From: Shumkonia mesophila
Lineage (GTDB): Bacteria > Pseudomonadota > Alphaproteobacteria > Rhodospirillales > Shumkoniaceae
DNA length: 64,000 nt
NCBI RefSeq assembly: GCF_026163695.1
Contig: NZ_JAOTID010000002.1
Location: forward strand, 275,511 to 339,510
Direction: 5' to 3'
Shown here in pieces: positions 9,738 to 18,515 of this stretch (the stretch's first letter is position 1; the number at the start of each line of letters is the position of its first letter). Under the pieces are notes generated by a model that was not told where the DNA came from, did not search any database, and saw only the letters and a list, made by a program, of their open reading frames with translations. The translations under genes and the position numbers were made by a program.

Positions 9738-9800
9738 CGGGTGGGCGGGATGGTCGGCGGAAAACGAACGGAGTAACGTGATCGGCGGAGAATTCGGGCC

Positions 9801-11381
9801 ATGGCGGCGAGCGGAACAAGGGCGATGACCGGGAAACTCAAGAATTGGCCATTGCACCGCGCAATGCCCTTCCTGTGGTCGATGATGGCCGTTGGCGGGG
9901 CGGGCGCCGTTGCCGTTTTCGTCGAGCGGACCCTGCCGCTGCCGAATTTGTCGCTCGTTTTCCTTCTGGCGGTGCTGATGGTGGCGGTAAGCCTGGGGAC
10001 GGTGCCGGCGCTGATCACCGCAGTCCTCAGCGTGATCGTCTACAATTTCTTCTTCACCCATCCGTATTTCACGTTTTCCGTTTCTCAGGATGCGGACGTC
10101 CTCACCCTGCTGTTTTTCGTTCTGGTTGCGGCGGTGACAGGCAATGTGGCGGGGTATGTGCGCCGACAATTGGTGGAGGCCCGTCGGACGGCCCGGCGCA
10201 ATGCGGTTCTTTACGAGTTCAGCAGCAGGGTGGCGGCGGCGACGGGAATCGACGACGTCCTGTGGGCGGTTTGCCACCATGTCTCGGCCACCCTGGGAGA
10301 GGTGCGCTCGCTGGTCCTGATGCCCGGCGCCGACGACGCCCGGCATTTGTGCATCGCGGCCGGTTATCCCCCCGAGGATCGGATGTCCGGGGCCGACTGG
10401 ACGGCGGCCGAACGGAGCTGGCAGCAAGGCCGCATCGTCGGCGCCCCATTGGGCATACCATCGGAGTCCAGCTACCTGTTCATTCCGCTCAAGACCGGCC
10501 GCGGGCCGGTCGCCGTGATCGGCATCGCTTTCGGCGGCGACGGGCAAAGTCCGTCATCGGACCAACGACGCCTGCTCGACGCCGTGGCCGATCAGTCGGC
10601 CGTCGCCATCGAGCGCACACTGCTGGCCCGCGATGTCGAGCAGGCCCGCCTGCTGGCCGAAACGGAAAACCTCCGCTCGGCGCTGCTGTCGTCGATTTCG
10701 CACGATCTCCGCACGCCGCTCGTCTCCATCATCGGCTCGGCGACAACCCTGTCGTCGGTGGAGGACGCCATTTCCCCCGACGACCGGCACGACCTGGTCG
10801 GCACCATCCTGGACGAGGCGCAGCGGCTTAACCGCTTCGTGCAGAACCTCCTCGACATGTCCCGGCTCAGTTATGGTGCCCTGAAGCCGAGGCGGGACTG
10901 GGTGGATGCGCGCGAAATTGTCGGCGGGGCGGTTCACCGTCTGCGCGATACCCTGAAGCCGTTCGACGTCGACGTCACGGTCGGGCCGGACGTGCCTCTG
11001 CTCTACGTCGATCCCGTGCTGATGGAGCAGGTGCTGGTCAATCTGCTCGACAATGCCGCCAAGTTCTCGCCGGAGGGCGGCCGCATCGGCGTCGATGTCG
11101 GCCGCCGGGGCGATCAGGTGGATCTGCAGGTGAAAGACGAGGGGCCGGGAATCCCGCCAGCCGAGCGGGAGCTGGTTTTCGACATGTTCTATCGCGTCAA
11201 GGCCGGCGATGCCCGCACCGCCGGCACCGGCCTCGGCCTGTCCATATGCAAGGGGCTGGTCGAGGCCCATGGCGGTTCGATCCGCGCGCAATCCGGGCCC
11301 GGCGGCCGGGGGGCCGTCATGGCCATCGTCCTGCCGGCGTACCCCCAGCCGGCCGAAACCGCGGAGGACGCGGAACCATGA
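9801..11381 (+). CDS. KdpD-like sensor histidine kinase lacking the KdpD N-terminal cytoplasmic domain
   Basis: 526 aa. A DUF4118-type membrane domain of four closely packed helices (about residues 20-120) is followed by a GAF-like domain (about 140-270), HisKA (H-box SISHDLRTPL, His301) and HATPase_c (DNAAKFSPEGG, DEGPGIP, GTGLGLSI). The membrane and kinase parts match KdpD, but the approximately 400-residue N-terminal KdpD/Usp region is missing. The stop overlaps the regulator start as ATGA. No kdpFABC is present nearby; the upstream gene is trkH, so the pair may control Trk uptake. The start could also be the ATG eight codons in (MTGKLKNW). Confidence 0.88.
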   Translation: MAASGTRAMTGKLKNWPLHRAMPFLWSMMAVGGAGAVAVFVERTLPLPNLSLVFLLAVLMVAVSLGTVPALITAVLSVIVYNFFFTHPYFTFSVSQDADVLTLLFFVLVAAVTGNVAGYVRRQLVEARRTARRNAVLYEFSSRVAAATGIDDVLWAVCHHVSATLGEVRSLVLMPGADDARHLCIAAGYPPEDRMSGADWTAAERSWQQGRIVGAPLGIPSESSYLFIPLKTGRGPVAVIGIAFGGDGQSPSSDQRRLLDAVADQSAVAIERTLLARDVEQARLLAETENLRSALLSSISHDLRTPLVSIIGSATTLSSVEDAISPDDRHDLVGTILDEAQRLNRFVQNLLDMSRLSYGALKPRRDWVDAREIVGGAVHRLRDTLKPFDVDVTVGPDVPLLYVDPVLMEQVLVNLLDNAAKFSPEGGRIGVDVGRRGDQVDLQVKDEGPGIPPAERELVFDMFYRVKAGDARTAGTGLGLSICKGLVEAHGGSIRAQSGPGGRGAVMAIVLPAYPQPAETAEDAEP

Positions 11382-12082
11382 GCGACGAAGCCAAAAGCCG
11401 CATCCTGGTGGTGGATGACGAATCCCATATCCGGAAGTTCCTGCGCATCAGCCTGACCGCCCACGGTTACGCCGTGGTCGAGGCGGTGCGCGGTGCGGAC
11501 GCCATCCAATGCGCCGCCAGCGAGGGGGTGGACCTTGTCGTGCTCGATCTCGGCCTGCCCGACATGGACGGTCAGGACGTCATCCGGCGGCTCCGCGAAT
11601 GGACGCAGATTCCCATCCTCGTGCTGTCGGTGCGGGCCGACGAAATGGACAAGGTCGAGGCTCTCGACGCCGGGGCCAACGATTACGTCACCAAGCCGTT
11701 CGGCATCGCCGAGCTGATCGCGCGGGTGCGGGTTCTGCTGCGCAACGGCCCCGAAGGGGGGACGGCGGAAGACGCCGTCGAATTTTCAGCCAACGGGCTT
11801 GTCATCGATTTCGCCGGCCGCCAGGTTTCCGTCGACGGCGTCGGGGTGCGCCTGACCCGCAAGGAATTCGACCTGCTGCGCCTGCTCGCCCGCAATGCCG
11901 GCAAGGTCTTGACGTACCCGCATTTGCTGCGCGAGGTGTGGGGAGAGACCTATGTGTTGCAGAACCATTATCTGCGCGTGCACATCGGGCATCTGCGCCA
12001 GAAACTCGGCGACGATCCCAACGATCCCCGCTTCATCTGGACCGAAGCCGGCGTGGGATACCGCTTCATCGGCGAAGGATGA
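11378..12082 (+). CDS. KdpE-like OmpR-family response regulator
   Basis: 234 aa. An N-terminal receiver domain (acceptor Asp57 in VVLDLGLPD, Lys in YVTKPFGIAE) is followed by a C-terminal winged helix of the OmpR/PhoB type (RLTRKEFDLLRLLA, the VLQNHYLRVHI recognition helix, and GVGYRF at the end). Closest in pattern to KdpE. Translationally coupled to the kinase at 9801-11381. The likely target is the trkH promoter or another potassium gene; no binding site could be identified. The gene ends 16 bases before the convergent dmeF stop. Confidence 0.9.
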   Translation: MSDEAKSRILVVDDESHIRKFLRISLTAHGYAVVEAVRGADAIQCAASEGVDLVVLDLGLPDMDGQDVIRRLREWTQIPILVLSVRADEMDKVEALDAGANDYVTKPFGIAELIARVRVLLRNGPEGGTAEDAVEFSANGLVIDFAGRQVSVDGVGVRLTRKEFDLLRLLARNAGKVLTYPHLLREVWGETYVLQNHYLRVHIGHLRQKLGDDPNDPRFIWTEAGVGYRFIGEG

Positions 12083-12098
12083 GGCCGATCTCGGTGGA

Positions 12099-13100
12099 CT
12101 AAACGGGTTCGCTAGCCGCCGGCCCATGGTGCGGGCAATGCTGCACTTCGATGGTGACATGGACCAGCCCGAGGCCGGCCGGCAGCCGCCGGCGGTAGGC
12201 GTCGGGGGTCTCGGGCGCGCTGGCGACCACGGCCAGCGCGGCGGCGTAGATGCCGGGGCCGATCGACCACAGGTGGAGATCGGCGAGGCGGGCGTCGCCG
12301 CCGTTTCCCTCGATGGCGGCGCGCACCTGTTCGCGCATCGCCCCGGGGGCCTGTCGGTCGAGCAGCACGCGGGAGGTGTCGCGCAGCAGGCCCCATGACC
12401 AGCGGGCGACAAGGATGGCGCCGGCGATGCCCATCAGCGGATCCAGCCAGTCGAGACCGAGGAACTTGCCGGCGACAAGGGCGAAGATGGCCAGCAGCGA
12501 GGTCAGGGCGTCGGCGATGACGTGCAGGTAGGCGGCCCTGAGGTTGTGGTCGTGATGGTGGTCCTGGCTATGAGCATGCTCGTGATCGTGTCCGTGGTCG
12601 TGGTCGTCATCATCGTCATCGTCGTGGGCTTCGCCATGATCGTGCCCGTGGCCGAGGACGACAGCGCTGACCGCGTTGACGGCAAGGCCGAGGACGGCCA
12701 CCACGATCGCCTGGTCGAAGGCGATGGCGACGGGATGAACCAGGCGGACGCTGCTTTCCCAGGCCATCAGGGCCGCGAAACACACCAGCAGAACGGCACT
12801 GCCGAAGCCGGCCAGGGCGTTGACCTTGCCGGTGCCGAAGCTGTAGCGGGCATCGAAGGCGTGGCGGCGGGCATAGACATAGGCCACCACGGTGATGCCG
12901 ATGGCCACCGCGTGCGAGGCCATGTGCAACCCGTCGGCCAGCAGCGCCATCGATCCGAAGGCGACGCCGGCGGCGATCTCGGCCACCATCATGACGGCGG
13001 TGAGCGCGATGACCACCTTGGATCGGCGCTCGCCCGCACGGACGCGCTCCTGCCCGAAGGCGTGATCGTGGCTCCAGGAACTGATATCGTGGGTATGCAT
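12099..13100 (-). CDS. dmeF: DmeF-type CDF cobalt/nickel efflux transporter
   Basis: 333 aa cation diffusion facilitator with six membrane helices. The N-terminus MHTHDISSWSHDHAFG and the helix-2 metal motif (LLADGLHMASHA) match DmeF proteins. Between helices 4 and 5 is a very His/Asp-rich cytoplasmic loop with a run of seven Asp and many HDH/HEH repeats, expected to bind metal. The C-terminal domain is short, ending VTIEVQHCPHHG. The family exports Co2+ and Ni2+ by proton antiport. ATG 13100 was chosen because it gives the canonical DmeF N-terminus; a start 36 bases earlier is possible. No DmeR/RcnR-type repressor is adjacent. Confidence 0.9.
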   Translation of the reverse strand: MHTHDISSWSHDHAFGQERVRAGERRSKVVIALTAVMMVAEIAAGVAFGSMALLADGLHMASHAVAIGITVVAYVYARRHAFDARYSFGTGKVNALAGFGSAVLLVCFAALMAWESSVRLVHPVAIAFDQAIVVAVLGLAVNAVSAVVLGHGHDHGEAHDDDDDDDHDHGHDHEHAHSQDHHHDHNLRAAYLHVIADALTSLLAIFALVAGKFLGLDWLDPLMGIAGAILVARWSWGLLRDTSRVLLDRQAPGAMREQVRAAIEGNGGDARLADLHLWSIGPGIYAAALAVVASAPETPDAYRRRLPAGLGLVHVTIEVQHCPHHGPAASEPV

Positions 13101-13135
13101 TCGGATTGTCCCCACACGGCCAAGGGAATTCGACA

Positions 13136-13405
13136 ATGGTGACGACGGCCTCCCAGCGCAAGTGGCGCGACAAGCATCGTTACGTCAAAACCCAGCTTAA
13201 CGTGATGGCCCGCAAGCTGGTCCATCGCTATCTGGCGGAGATCGCCGTCGCCTATGGCCTGCGCGGCAAGGGCGAGGCGGTTACCTTCGCCGTCTTCGTG
13301 ACCCGCGCGCTCATGCAGCGGGCCGAGTTCGATCCTGCGACGGCCGACCTGCTCGGCCTGTTCGCCGACACCTACCGGGCGGACCGCGACGTCTATTCGG
13401 CCTGA
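13136..13405 (+). CDS. Small conserved-looking hypothetical protein
   Basis: 89 aa, divergent from dmeF with 35 bases between the two starts. It is basic at the N-terminus (SQRKWRDKHRYVKTQ) and predicted mostly helical, with no signal peptide, membrane segment or Cys. It is not a CsoR/RcnR/DmeR repressor: the Cys/His metal-binding pattern is missing. An AAGGGAATT ribosome site precedes ATG 13136, and codon use is typical of the window, which supports a real gene. I do not recognise the family. The divergent arrangement makes a role near the efflux gene conceivable but unproven. Confidence 0.6.
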   Translation: MVTTASQRKWRDKHRYVKTQLNVMARKLVHRYLAEIAVAYGLRGKGEAVTFAVFVTRALMQRAEFDPATADLLGLFADTYRADRDVYSA

Positions 13406-13775
13406 CGGGGCCGCCGATTCGCCGGAGAGCGGTCTCGGCCGGGGACGTGCGGCGCGCCGCCAGCCCGGTCCGGCCACAATCTTCGCACCGGCTCCATGGG
13501 TGCCGAAACTGGCGGAAAATCGAGTTTTTCTCCGGCCCGGGAGGAGGGCGGGCAAACCGCCGCCGGCCGTTGGCGGGGCGGGCGGCAGCGTGGTCGGGAC
13601 CGGCGGTTGTATGGGAATGGGGGAGGTTCTCTCGCAAGTGCTTGTTATTTACCAATTTTAGACGTATGAAAGAAGCGGGCCGGCCTAAAAGCTTGTGGAT
13701 CTCCAAGGCATTTTCGACGGCTTCCCGTTCATGTATGCCGCATGGCGGGTGTGCCTACTTTACAAGAGGAACAGT
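13406..13775. other. Intergenic region before the cold-shock gene
   Basis: 370 bases without a supported gene. The first two thirds are very GC-rich and show nothing coding-like. An AT-richer stretch at about 13635-13680 holds a plausible promoter. The remaining 100 bases would form a long 5' leader, as cold-shock mRNAs often have. Confidence 0.5.
13642..13670 (+). promoter_or_regulatory. Possible sigma70-type promoter for the cold-shock gene
   Basis: TTGTTA (13642-13647), a 17-base spacer, then TATGAA (13665-13670), inside the only AT-rich patch of the gap. It would give a leader of about 100 bases. The match to consensus is partial. Confidence 0.35.
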
Positions 13776-13985
13776 ATGACTACCGGTACAGTCAAATGGT
13801 TCAATCCCACCAAGGGGTTTGGCTTCATCGAGCCCGACGACGGCGGGCGTGATGCGTTCGTTCACATTTCGGCCGTAGAGAAAGCCGGTCTGACCGGCCT
13901 GTTCGAGGGACAGAAGGTCGAATACGAGTTGGTTCCGGGTCGCGACGGTCGCGCGGCGGCGGACAATCTCAAAGTGATCGAATAG
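13776..13985 (+). CDS. Cold-shock domain protein (CspA family)
   Basis: 69 aa single OB-fold nucleic-acid chaperone. RNP1-like KGFGFIEPDD and RNP2-like DAFVHISAV are both intact. ATG 13776 has an AAGAGGA site eight bases upstream and gives the canonical TTGTVKWFNPTKGF start; longer readings upstream are leader sequence. The long leader and the strong terminator after the gene indicate a monocistronic unit. Whether it is cold-induced or constitutive cannot be told. Confidence 0.95.
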   Translation: MTTGTVKWFNPTKGFGFIEPDDGGRDAFVHISAVEKAGLTGLFEGQKVEYELVPGRDGRAAADNLKVIE

Positions 13986-14014
13986 GGAGACGACAATCCC
14001 GAATTCGACGAAAG

Positions 14015-14044
14015 GCCTCCCGGCACCCCGGGGGGCTTTTTTTT
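14015..14044 (+). terminator. Rho-independent terminator of the cold-shock gene
   Basis: Nine-pair GC-rich stem (14015-14023 with 14028-14036, one G-T pair) and a four-base loop, followed by eight T residues (14037-14044). It lies 30 bases after the csp stop. Confidence 0.9.
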
Positions 14045-14069
14045 GGCCCCGGTGCCCGAGCCTCCGGGC

Positions 14070-15014
14070 CTAATCGTCGCCAGCGGTCACGGCGCGGGAA
14101 TCGCGTGGCCTTTCCACGACGCCGGGGACCAGCTGATCGTCGATTTCGCGACGCAGGTACTCGATCATCAGATCGGTCAGGGGCTCGGTTTCATCGTTCT
14201 TGGGCAGGATGACGCCGAACGACACCCAGCGTTCCGGATCGAGCGGCCTTAGAACCACCTCCCGCGGATCGAGGGTGGCGGCACTCAGGCGATCGATGAG
14301 CGTCACTCCGGCGCCATTGGCGACCAGGTGGCTGGCCATCTGCGACGACGACGTCTGCAGGCGGTAGGAAATGTGCATTTCGCTGGCGTGGAACAACTCG
14401 TCCATCTGTTTGCGCAGCAGCAGGCCGGGGAACTGCGCGATCACCGCCTCGCCGGCCAAGTCCTCGACCGTCAGCCGCTCGCGGTTGCACAGGGGATGGC
14501 CGACCGGCAGCAGCAGCTCCAGACGGACCCGTACCAGGGGGATCGAGCGCACCGAGGAATGAAGCACCGGCACGTTGCCGAAGCCGACGTCGTATTCCTT
14601 GCCGCCGATCCACAGTTCGAGGTCCCGCCGGGTCCGCAGGTCGAGGGAAATCTCCACGTCGGGATGCTCGCGGGCCAGATTGGCGACCGCCGGGCAGACA
14701 ACGCCCAGCGCGGCGCGCGGCATGGTTACCACACGCAGGCGCTTGACTCGGCTGGAGCGGATCTCGTCGGCGATGCGCGGAATCTCGTCGAGATTGGCGA
14801 GAATGCGCCCAGCCTCGCGCACGAAGGCGCGGCCTTCCTCGGTCAGGATCATGCGCCGCCGCAGCCGGTGAAAAAGCGTCAGCCGAAGCTCCGCCTCAAG
14901 CAAGGCCAGCAGGCGGCTGACCGCCGGCTGGCTGAGGTTCATGGCACGCGAGGCGCCGACCACCGATCCCTCGGTGACGACCGCCCGGAAGGCGCGCAGG
15001 GCCTTGATGTTCAT
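14070..15014 (-). CDS. LysR-family transcriptional regulator
   Basis: 314 aa. An N-terminal winged helix-turn-helix (about 1-60; ASRAMNLSQPAVSRLLALLE) is joined by a linker helix to a periplasmic-binding-protein-like effector domain (about 90-295). The pattern is that of LTTRs that sense small organic ligands. It is divergent from the alpha/beta hydrolase at 15117, with a T-N11-A dyad in the 102-base gap, so it probably controls itself and that gene. The hydrolase-DcuC neighbourhood hints at an organic acid or ester inducer, but the ligand is unknown. Confidence 0.92.
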   Translation of the reverse strand: MNIKALRAFRAVVTEGSVVGASRAMNLSQPAVSRLLALLEAELRLTLFHRLRRRMILTEEGRAFVREAGRILANLDEIPRIADEIRSSRVKRLRVVTMPRAALGVVCPAVANLAREHPDVEISLDLRTRRDLELWIGGKEYDVGFGNVPVLHSSVRSIPLVRVRLELLLPVGHPLCNRERLTVEDLAGEAVIAQFPGLLLRKQMDELFHASEMHISYRLQTSSSQMASHLVANGAGVTLIDRLSAATLDPREVVLRPLDPERWVSFGVILPKNDETEPLTDLMIEYLRREIDDQLVPGVVERPRDSRAVTAGDD

Positions 15015-15067
15015 CGCTCCGTGTCCCGCGTCAATCGATATGAAAATTCTATCAACTCATAACGACA

Positions 15068-15082
15068 ATGCAATTTATGCAT
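15068..15082. promoter_or_regulatory. Candidate LysR operator (T-N11-A dyad)
   Basis: Perfect five-base inverted repeat ATGCA-ATTTA-TGCAT with the T-N11-A arrangement of LTTR boxes (T 15069, A 15081). It is flanked by a looser outer repeat, CGACA (15063-15067) and TGTCG (15087-15091). It sits between the divergent lysR and hydrolase starts. Confidence 0.55.
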
Positions 15083-15116
15083 TCTTTGTCGCGGGATAGA
15101 AAGATCGGAATACGCC

Positions 15117-15968
15117 ATGTGGGCCTATTGGCTGGGAGCGATACCGGTGACCGTGGAAGAAATCCTGAAGGCTTGTCCCCGGCAGCGGGTTACCGCGCTC
15201 TCGCGCGGGGCGCTTTCCTACCGAACCGCCGGGCAGGGGCCAGCCGTGGTGTTTCTGCACGGGCTGGCGGGTAATTCGCTGAGTTGGGCACGCCAGTTTC
15301 CGGCGCTCGCGGCGCGCTATCGTATCGTCGCCTGGGACGCGCCCGGCTTCGGTCTTTCCGACGCTGTGGAGCCGGACGTCGAGGTTTTCGCCGACGTCCT
15401 GCGCGAACTGTTGGACCACCTGGGTTGCGGCCCGGCGGCCGTGGCCGGTCATTCGATGGGCGGCGTGGTGGCGGCGCGACTGGCGGCCGGGCATCCCGAC
15501 AAGGTGGCGCGGCTTGTCCTGTCGTGTTCCCACGCCGGGTATGGGGAATCCGCCGACAGCCCGATGCAGCCGCGCGTCGAGCAGCGGGTGCGGGAACTGG
15601 CGAGCGTCGGCGCCGCCGAATACGGGCTCATCCGGGCCCGCGGGCTGTTCCCGGCCGGTTTCGCCGACAAGGAGGCGATGGGTGTGGCCGCCGGCGTTGC
15701 CGCCGAGGCCCGGCCCGAGGGCATCCGCTCCTCCACACGAATGTTGCAGTTGGCGGATAACCGCTCCGTTCTGCCCCGCCTGGAAATGCCGGTTCTGGTG
15801 ATCACCGGCGAGCGCGATCCGGTCGTCAAGCCCCACCTGCGCGACGAGCTTCGCGCTCTGACGCCGCAGGCCCGGCACATCGAGATGCCGGGCGCCGGAC
15901 ATGCGCCTTACCTGGAATATCCCGCCGCCTACAACGCCATCCTCGACGAATTCCTGAGCCCAGGCTGA
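15117..15968 (+). CDS. Alpha/beta-fold hydrolase
   Basis: 283 aa (250-285 depending on start). Classical alpha/beta hydrolase: oxyanion motif VVFLHGLAG, nucleophile elbow AGHSMGG (Ser113), acid in ITGERDPVV and catalytic His in PGAGHAPYLEYP. No signal peptide, so probably cytoplasmic. Resembles meta-cleavage-product and lactone/ester hydrolases, but the substrate is not identifiable. Probably regulated by the divergent LysR protein. It is followed 86 bases later by a DcuC-type transporter, so hydrolysis of an imported or internal acid derivative is conceivable. Confidence 0.87.
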   Translation: MWAYWLGAIPVTVEEILKACPRQRVTALSRGALSYRTAGQGPAVVFLHGLAGNSLSWARQFPALAARYRIVAWDAPGFGLSDAVEPDVEVFADVLRELLDHLGCGPAAVAGHSMGGVVAARLAAGHPDKVARLVLSCSHAGYGESADSPMQPRVEQRVRELASVGAAEYGLIRARGLFPAGFADKEAMGVAAGVAAEARPEGIRSSTRMLQLADNRSVLPRLEMPVLVITGERDPVVKPHLRDELRALTPQARHIEMPGAGHAPYLEYPAAYNAILDEFLSPG

Positions 15969-16054
15969 TCGGACGGTCGACGGCCGGCCAACGATTTCCG
16001 AAGATTCGCAAACGCCAACAAAAACAAGAACAACAATTCCAGCAGGAGGTAGAC

Positions 16055-17428
16055 ATGACAGGGTTCCTGATCGGCGTGGCCGTCACGGCCATCGTCGCAT
16101 GGCTGATCGTCAAGAAGTACCAGCCCCATGCGGTCCTGCTGATCGCCGGGCTGTTTCTATTGGCCGCAACAGCCGTTCTGTTTCCCGAAACATCCATCCT
16201 TTATGGCAAGACCAAGTCGACCGGCTGGGTGGGCTTCGACGTCTTCAATTACGTCAAGGAATCGATGGGCGTGCAGGCGGCCGGCCTCGGCATGATCATC
16301 ATGGCGGCCGGCGGCTTCGCCAAATACATGGACCACATCGGGGCCACCGACGCCATGGTCGAGGTGTGCATCGGCCCCCTCAAGCTTCTCAAGGCACCGT
16401 ATGTGGTGCTGGCGCTGGGCTATGCGGTGGGGCAAGTTCTCAACATCTTCATTCCCAGCGCGGCCGGTCTCGCCATGCTGCTGCTGGTCACGTTCTATCC
16501 GACTCTCGTTCGGCTTGGTGTCAGCCGGGCGGCGGCGGCGGCGATGATCGGCACGACCTCCGTGCTCGACCTTGGCCCGGCATCCGGCACCGCCAACCTG
16601 GCGGCCAAGACAGCCGGCCTCGATCCCGCCATCTATTTCGTCCAGTACCAGATCCCGGTGGCGGTCGTGACCGTGATCGTCATTTCCATCCTGACCTATG
16701 TGACCGCCCGCTATTTCGACCGCAAGGATGGCCACATCGTAACCATGGAGGCCACCGGTAAAACGGGGGCCAGCGGTCAACTCAAGAAGGTGCCCGCCAT
16801 CTACTCGATCCTGCCGATGGTACCGCTCACCCTGATCCTGGTCTTCAGCAAGCTGCTGGTGGACAGCATCAAGATGGACGTGGTGACCGCAATGATCATC
16901 GGCATGCTGTTGGCTTTGTTGTGCGAAGCCGTTCGGACCCGCGATATGCGCGAGGTGCTTAAGGGCATGATGGCCTTCTTCGATGGGATGGGGCGGATGT
17001 TCGGGCGGATCGTGACCCTGATCATCTGCGCCGAAACTTTCGCGGCCGGCCTCAAGGTCATCGGTGCGGTCGACTTCATGATTTCGGCAGTCCACGAGGG
17101 TGGGTTGGGTATTACCGTGATGACCCTTCTGATGTGTGCCATGGTGTCGGCCACCGCCATCATCACCGGCTCGGGTGTCGCCGCGTTTTTCTCCTTCGCC
17201 AGCCTGACGCCGACCATCGCGGCGAAGTTCGGAGTGGGGGCGGTCGCCATGCTGCTGCCCATGCAGCTTGTCGCCGGCTTGGCGCGTTCGATGTCGCCGG
17301 TGGCCGGCGTCATCATCGCCGTCAGCGATGCCGGGCAGTGCTCGCCCTTCGAGATCGTCCGGCGCACGGTCATCCCGGTCGGCGGCGGGTTGATCGCCGT
17401 GATCCTCTACAGCGTCATTTTCGTTTGA
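16055..17428 (+). CDS. dcuC: DcuC-family C4-dicarboxylate transporter
   Basis: 457 aa with about 12 membrane helices; a hydrophobic N-terminal helix starts at residue 2. Family features include GQVLNIFIPSAAGLAMLLL in the first half and SGVAAFFSFASLTP in the second. DcuC proteins move fumarate, succinate, malate or aspartate by exchange or efflux, mainly in anaerobic metabolism. A strong AGGAGGTAG site lies four bases before the ATG, and a strong terminator follows the gene. It may be co-transcribed with the upstream hydrolase. Confidence 0.85.
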   Translation: MTGFLIGVAVTAIVAWLIVKKYQPHAVLLIAGLFLLAATAVLFPETSILYGKTKSTGWVGFDVFNYVKESMGVQAAGLGMIIMAAGGFAKYMDHIGATDAMVEVCIGPLKLLKAPYVVLALGYAVGQVLNIFIPSAAGLAMLLLVTFYPTLVRLGVSRAAAAAMIGTTSVLDLGPASGTANLAAKTAGLDPAIYFVQYQIPVAVVTVIVISILTYVTARYFDRKDGHIVTMEATGKTGASGQLKKVPAIYSILPMVPLTLILVFSKLLVDSIKMDVVTAMIIGMLLALLCEAVRTRDMREVLKGMMAFFDGMGRMFGRIVTLIICAETFAAGLKVIGAVDFMISAVHEGGLGITVMTLLMCAMVSATAIITGSGVAAFFSFASLTPTIAAKFGVGAVAMLLPMQLVAGLARSMSPVAGVIIAVSDAGQCSPFEIVRRTVIPVGGGLIAVILYSVIFV

Positions 17429-17445
17429 CCGCTTACGCGGGAAGA

Positions 17446-17478
17446 GGGGCCGGGATCACTCGATCCCGGCCCCTTTTT
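17446..17478 (+). terminator. Rho-independent terminator after dcuC
   Basis: Perfect 12-pair stem (17446-17457 with 17462-17473), four-base loop, then five T residues. Placed 18 bases after the dcuC stop. Confidence 0.93.
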
Positions 17479-17594
17479 CGTTTCGCGCCCTTCCGTTTGG
17501 GCGGCTTTCATTGGCAAGCCCGCCGCGACGTCCTACATTTGGGCGGCGGCGGGGTCGGCCGACGCGCCGCTGGAACGGACAGGAATCCAATAAG

Positions 17595-18467
17595 TTGAAT
17601 CGATCAGTCAGTGCCTATTCTCCCGGATCGTCCGGAAACCGACCGGCGAGCCGCCATCCCGATTTCGCCGCCGTCACCGCCATCCTGCGCGAAACCGCCG
17701 CCATCGAGGTCATGCCGCGGTTCCGCCGTCTCGCCGCCGGCGACGTGCGCGAGAAGGGGCCGGGCGACTTGGTGACGGTCGCCGATGTCGCCTCCGAACG
17801 CCGGCTCACTGCCGCGCTCATGGCGCTGGTGCCCGAGAGCGTGGTGGTCGGCGAGGAGGGGGTGGACGCCGATCCGTCCGTCCTCGATTTGCTGGCCGGG
17901 CCGGCGCCGGTGTGGGTGGTCGACCCCGTCGACGGCACCGGCAATTTTGCGGCCGGGCGCGAGTGCTTTGCCATGATCGTCGCCTACGTCGAGGGCGGCG
18001 AAACGGTGGCCGGCTGGATTTACGACCCGGTCCACGACGTCACCATCCACGGCGCGGTGGGCGAGGGGGCGTGGTGCGACGGCGTCCGCCTGGCGGTGGC
18101 CCCGGCCAAGCCGCTGGCCGAAACCATTGGCTCGGCGCCCAGCCGGGTGCGCAAGCGGGTGGCTGAGCGGGGCGCCGCCGAGGGCATCGAGGTGCCCGGC
18201 CATCTGTTGCAGTATCGCTGCGCGGGGCGCGAATACATGGACATGGCACAGGGCGGCCTGGATTTTGCCCGCTACGGCCGACGCCTCAAGCCCTGGGATC
18301 ATGCTGCTGGCGTATTGCTGCACCGCGAGGCCGGCGGCTTTAGCGCCGTCGACGAGGCGGGGCGGCCCTACAGCCCGCGGGACGGCATCGTCGAGGGATC
18401 GCTGCTGGTGGCGGCCGACGCGGCGATGTGGGAGGTCCTGGCCGGCCTGCTGATCCCATCGGCCTAG
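17595..18467 (+). CDS. Inositol monophosphatase family protein
   Basis: 290 aa Mg2+-dependent, Li+-sensitive phosphatase fold. Metal-site motifs are present: GEEGVDAD, WVVDPVDGTGNF and KPWDHAAG. The family includes SuhB, CysQ and histidinol-phosphatase HisN; the substrate is not clear here. TTG 17595 was chosen because AGGAA lies about ten bases upstream, and the longer reading adds an Arg/Pro-rich low-complexity leader that overlaps the terminator region. It precedes an oxidoreductase gene by 48 bases. Confidence 0.85.
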   Translation: MNRSVSAYSPGSSGNRPASRHPDFAAVTAILRETAAIEVMPRFRRLAAGDVREKGPGDLVTVADVASERRLTAALMALVPESVVVGEEGVDADPSVLDLLAGPAPVWVVDPVDGTGNFAAGRECFAMIVAYVEGGETVAGWIYDPVHDVTIHGAVGEGAWCDGVRLAVAPAKPLAETIGSAPSRVRKRVAERGAAEGIEVPGHLLQYRCAGREYMDMAQGGLDFARYGRRLKPWDHAAGVLLHREAGGFSAVDEAGRPYSPRDGIVEGSLLVAADAAMWEVLAGLLIPSA

Positions 18468-18515
18468 GCGCGGTCGGGACAGGGAATTCGGAACGAGGAA
18501 GGAAGGCAAGCGGAA

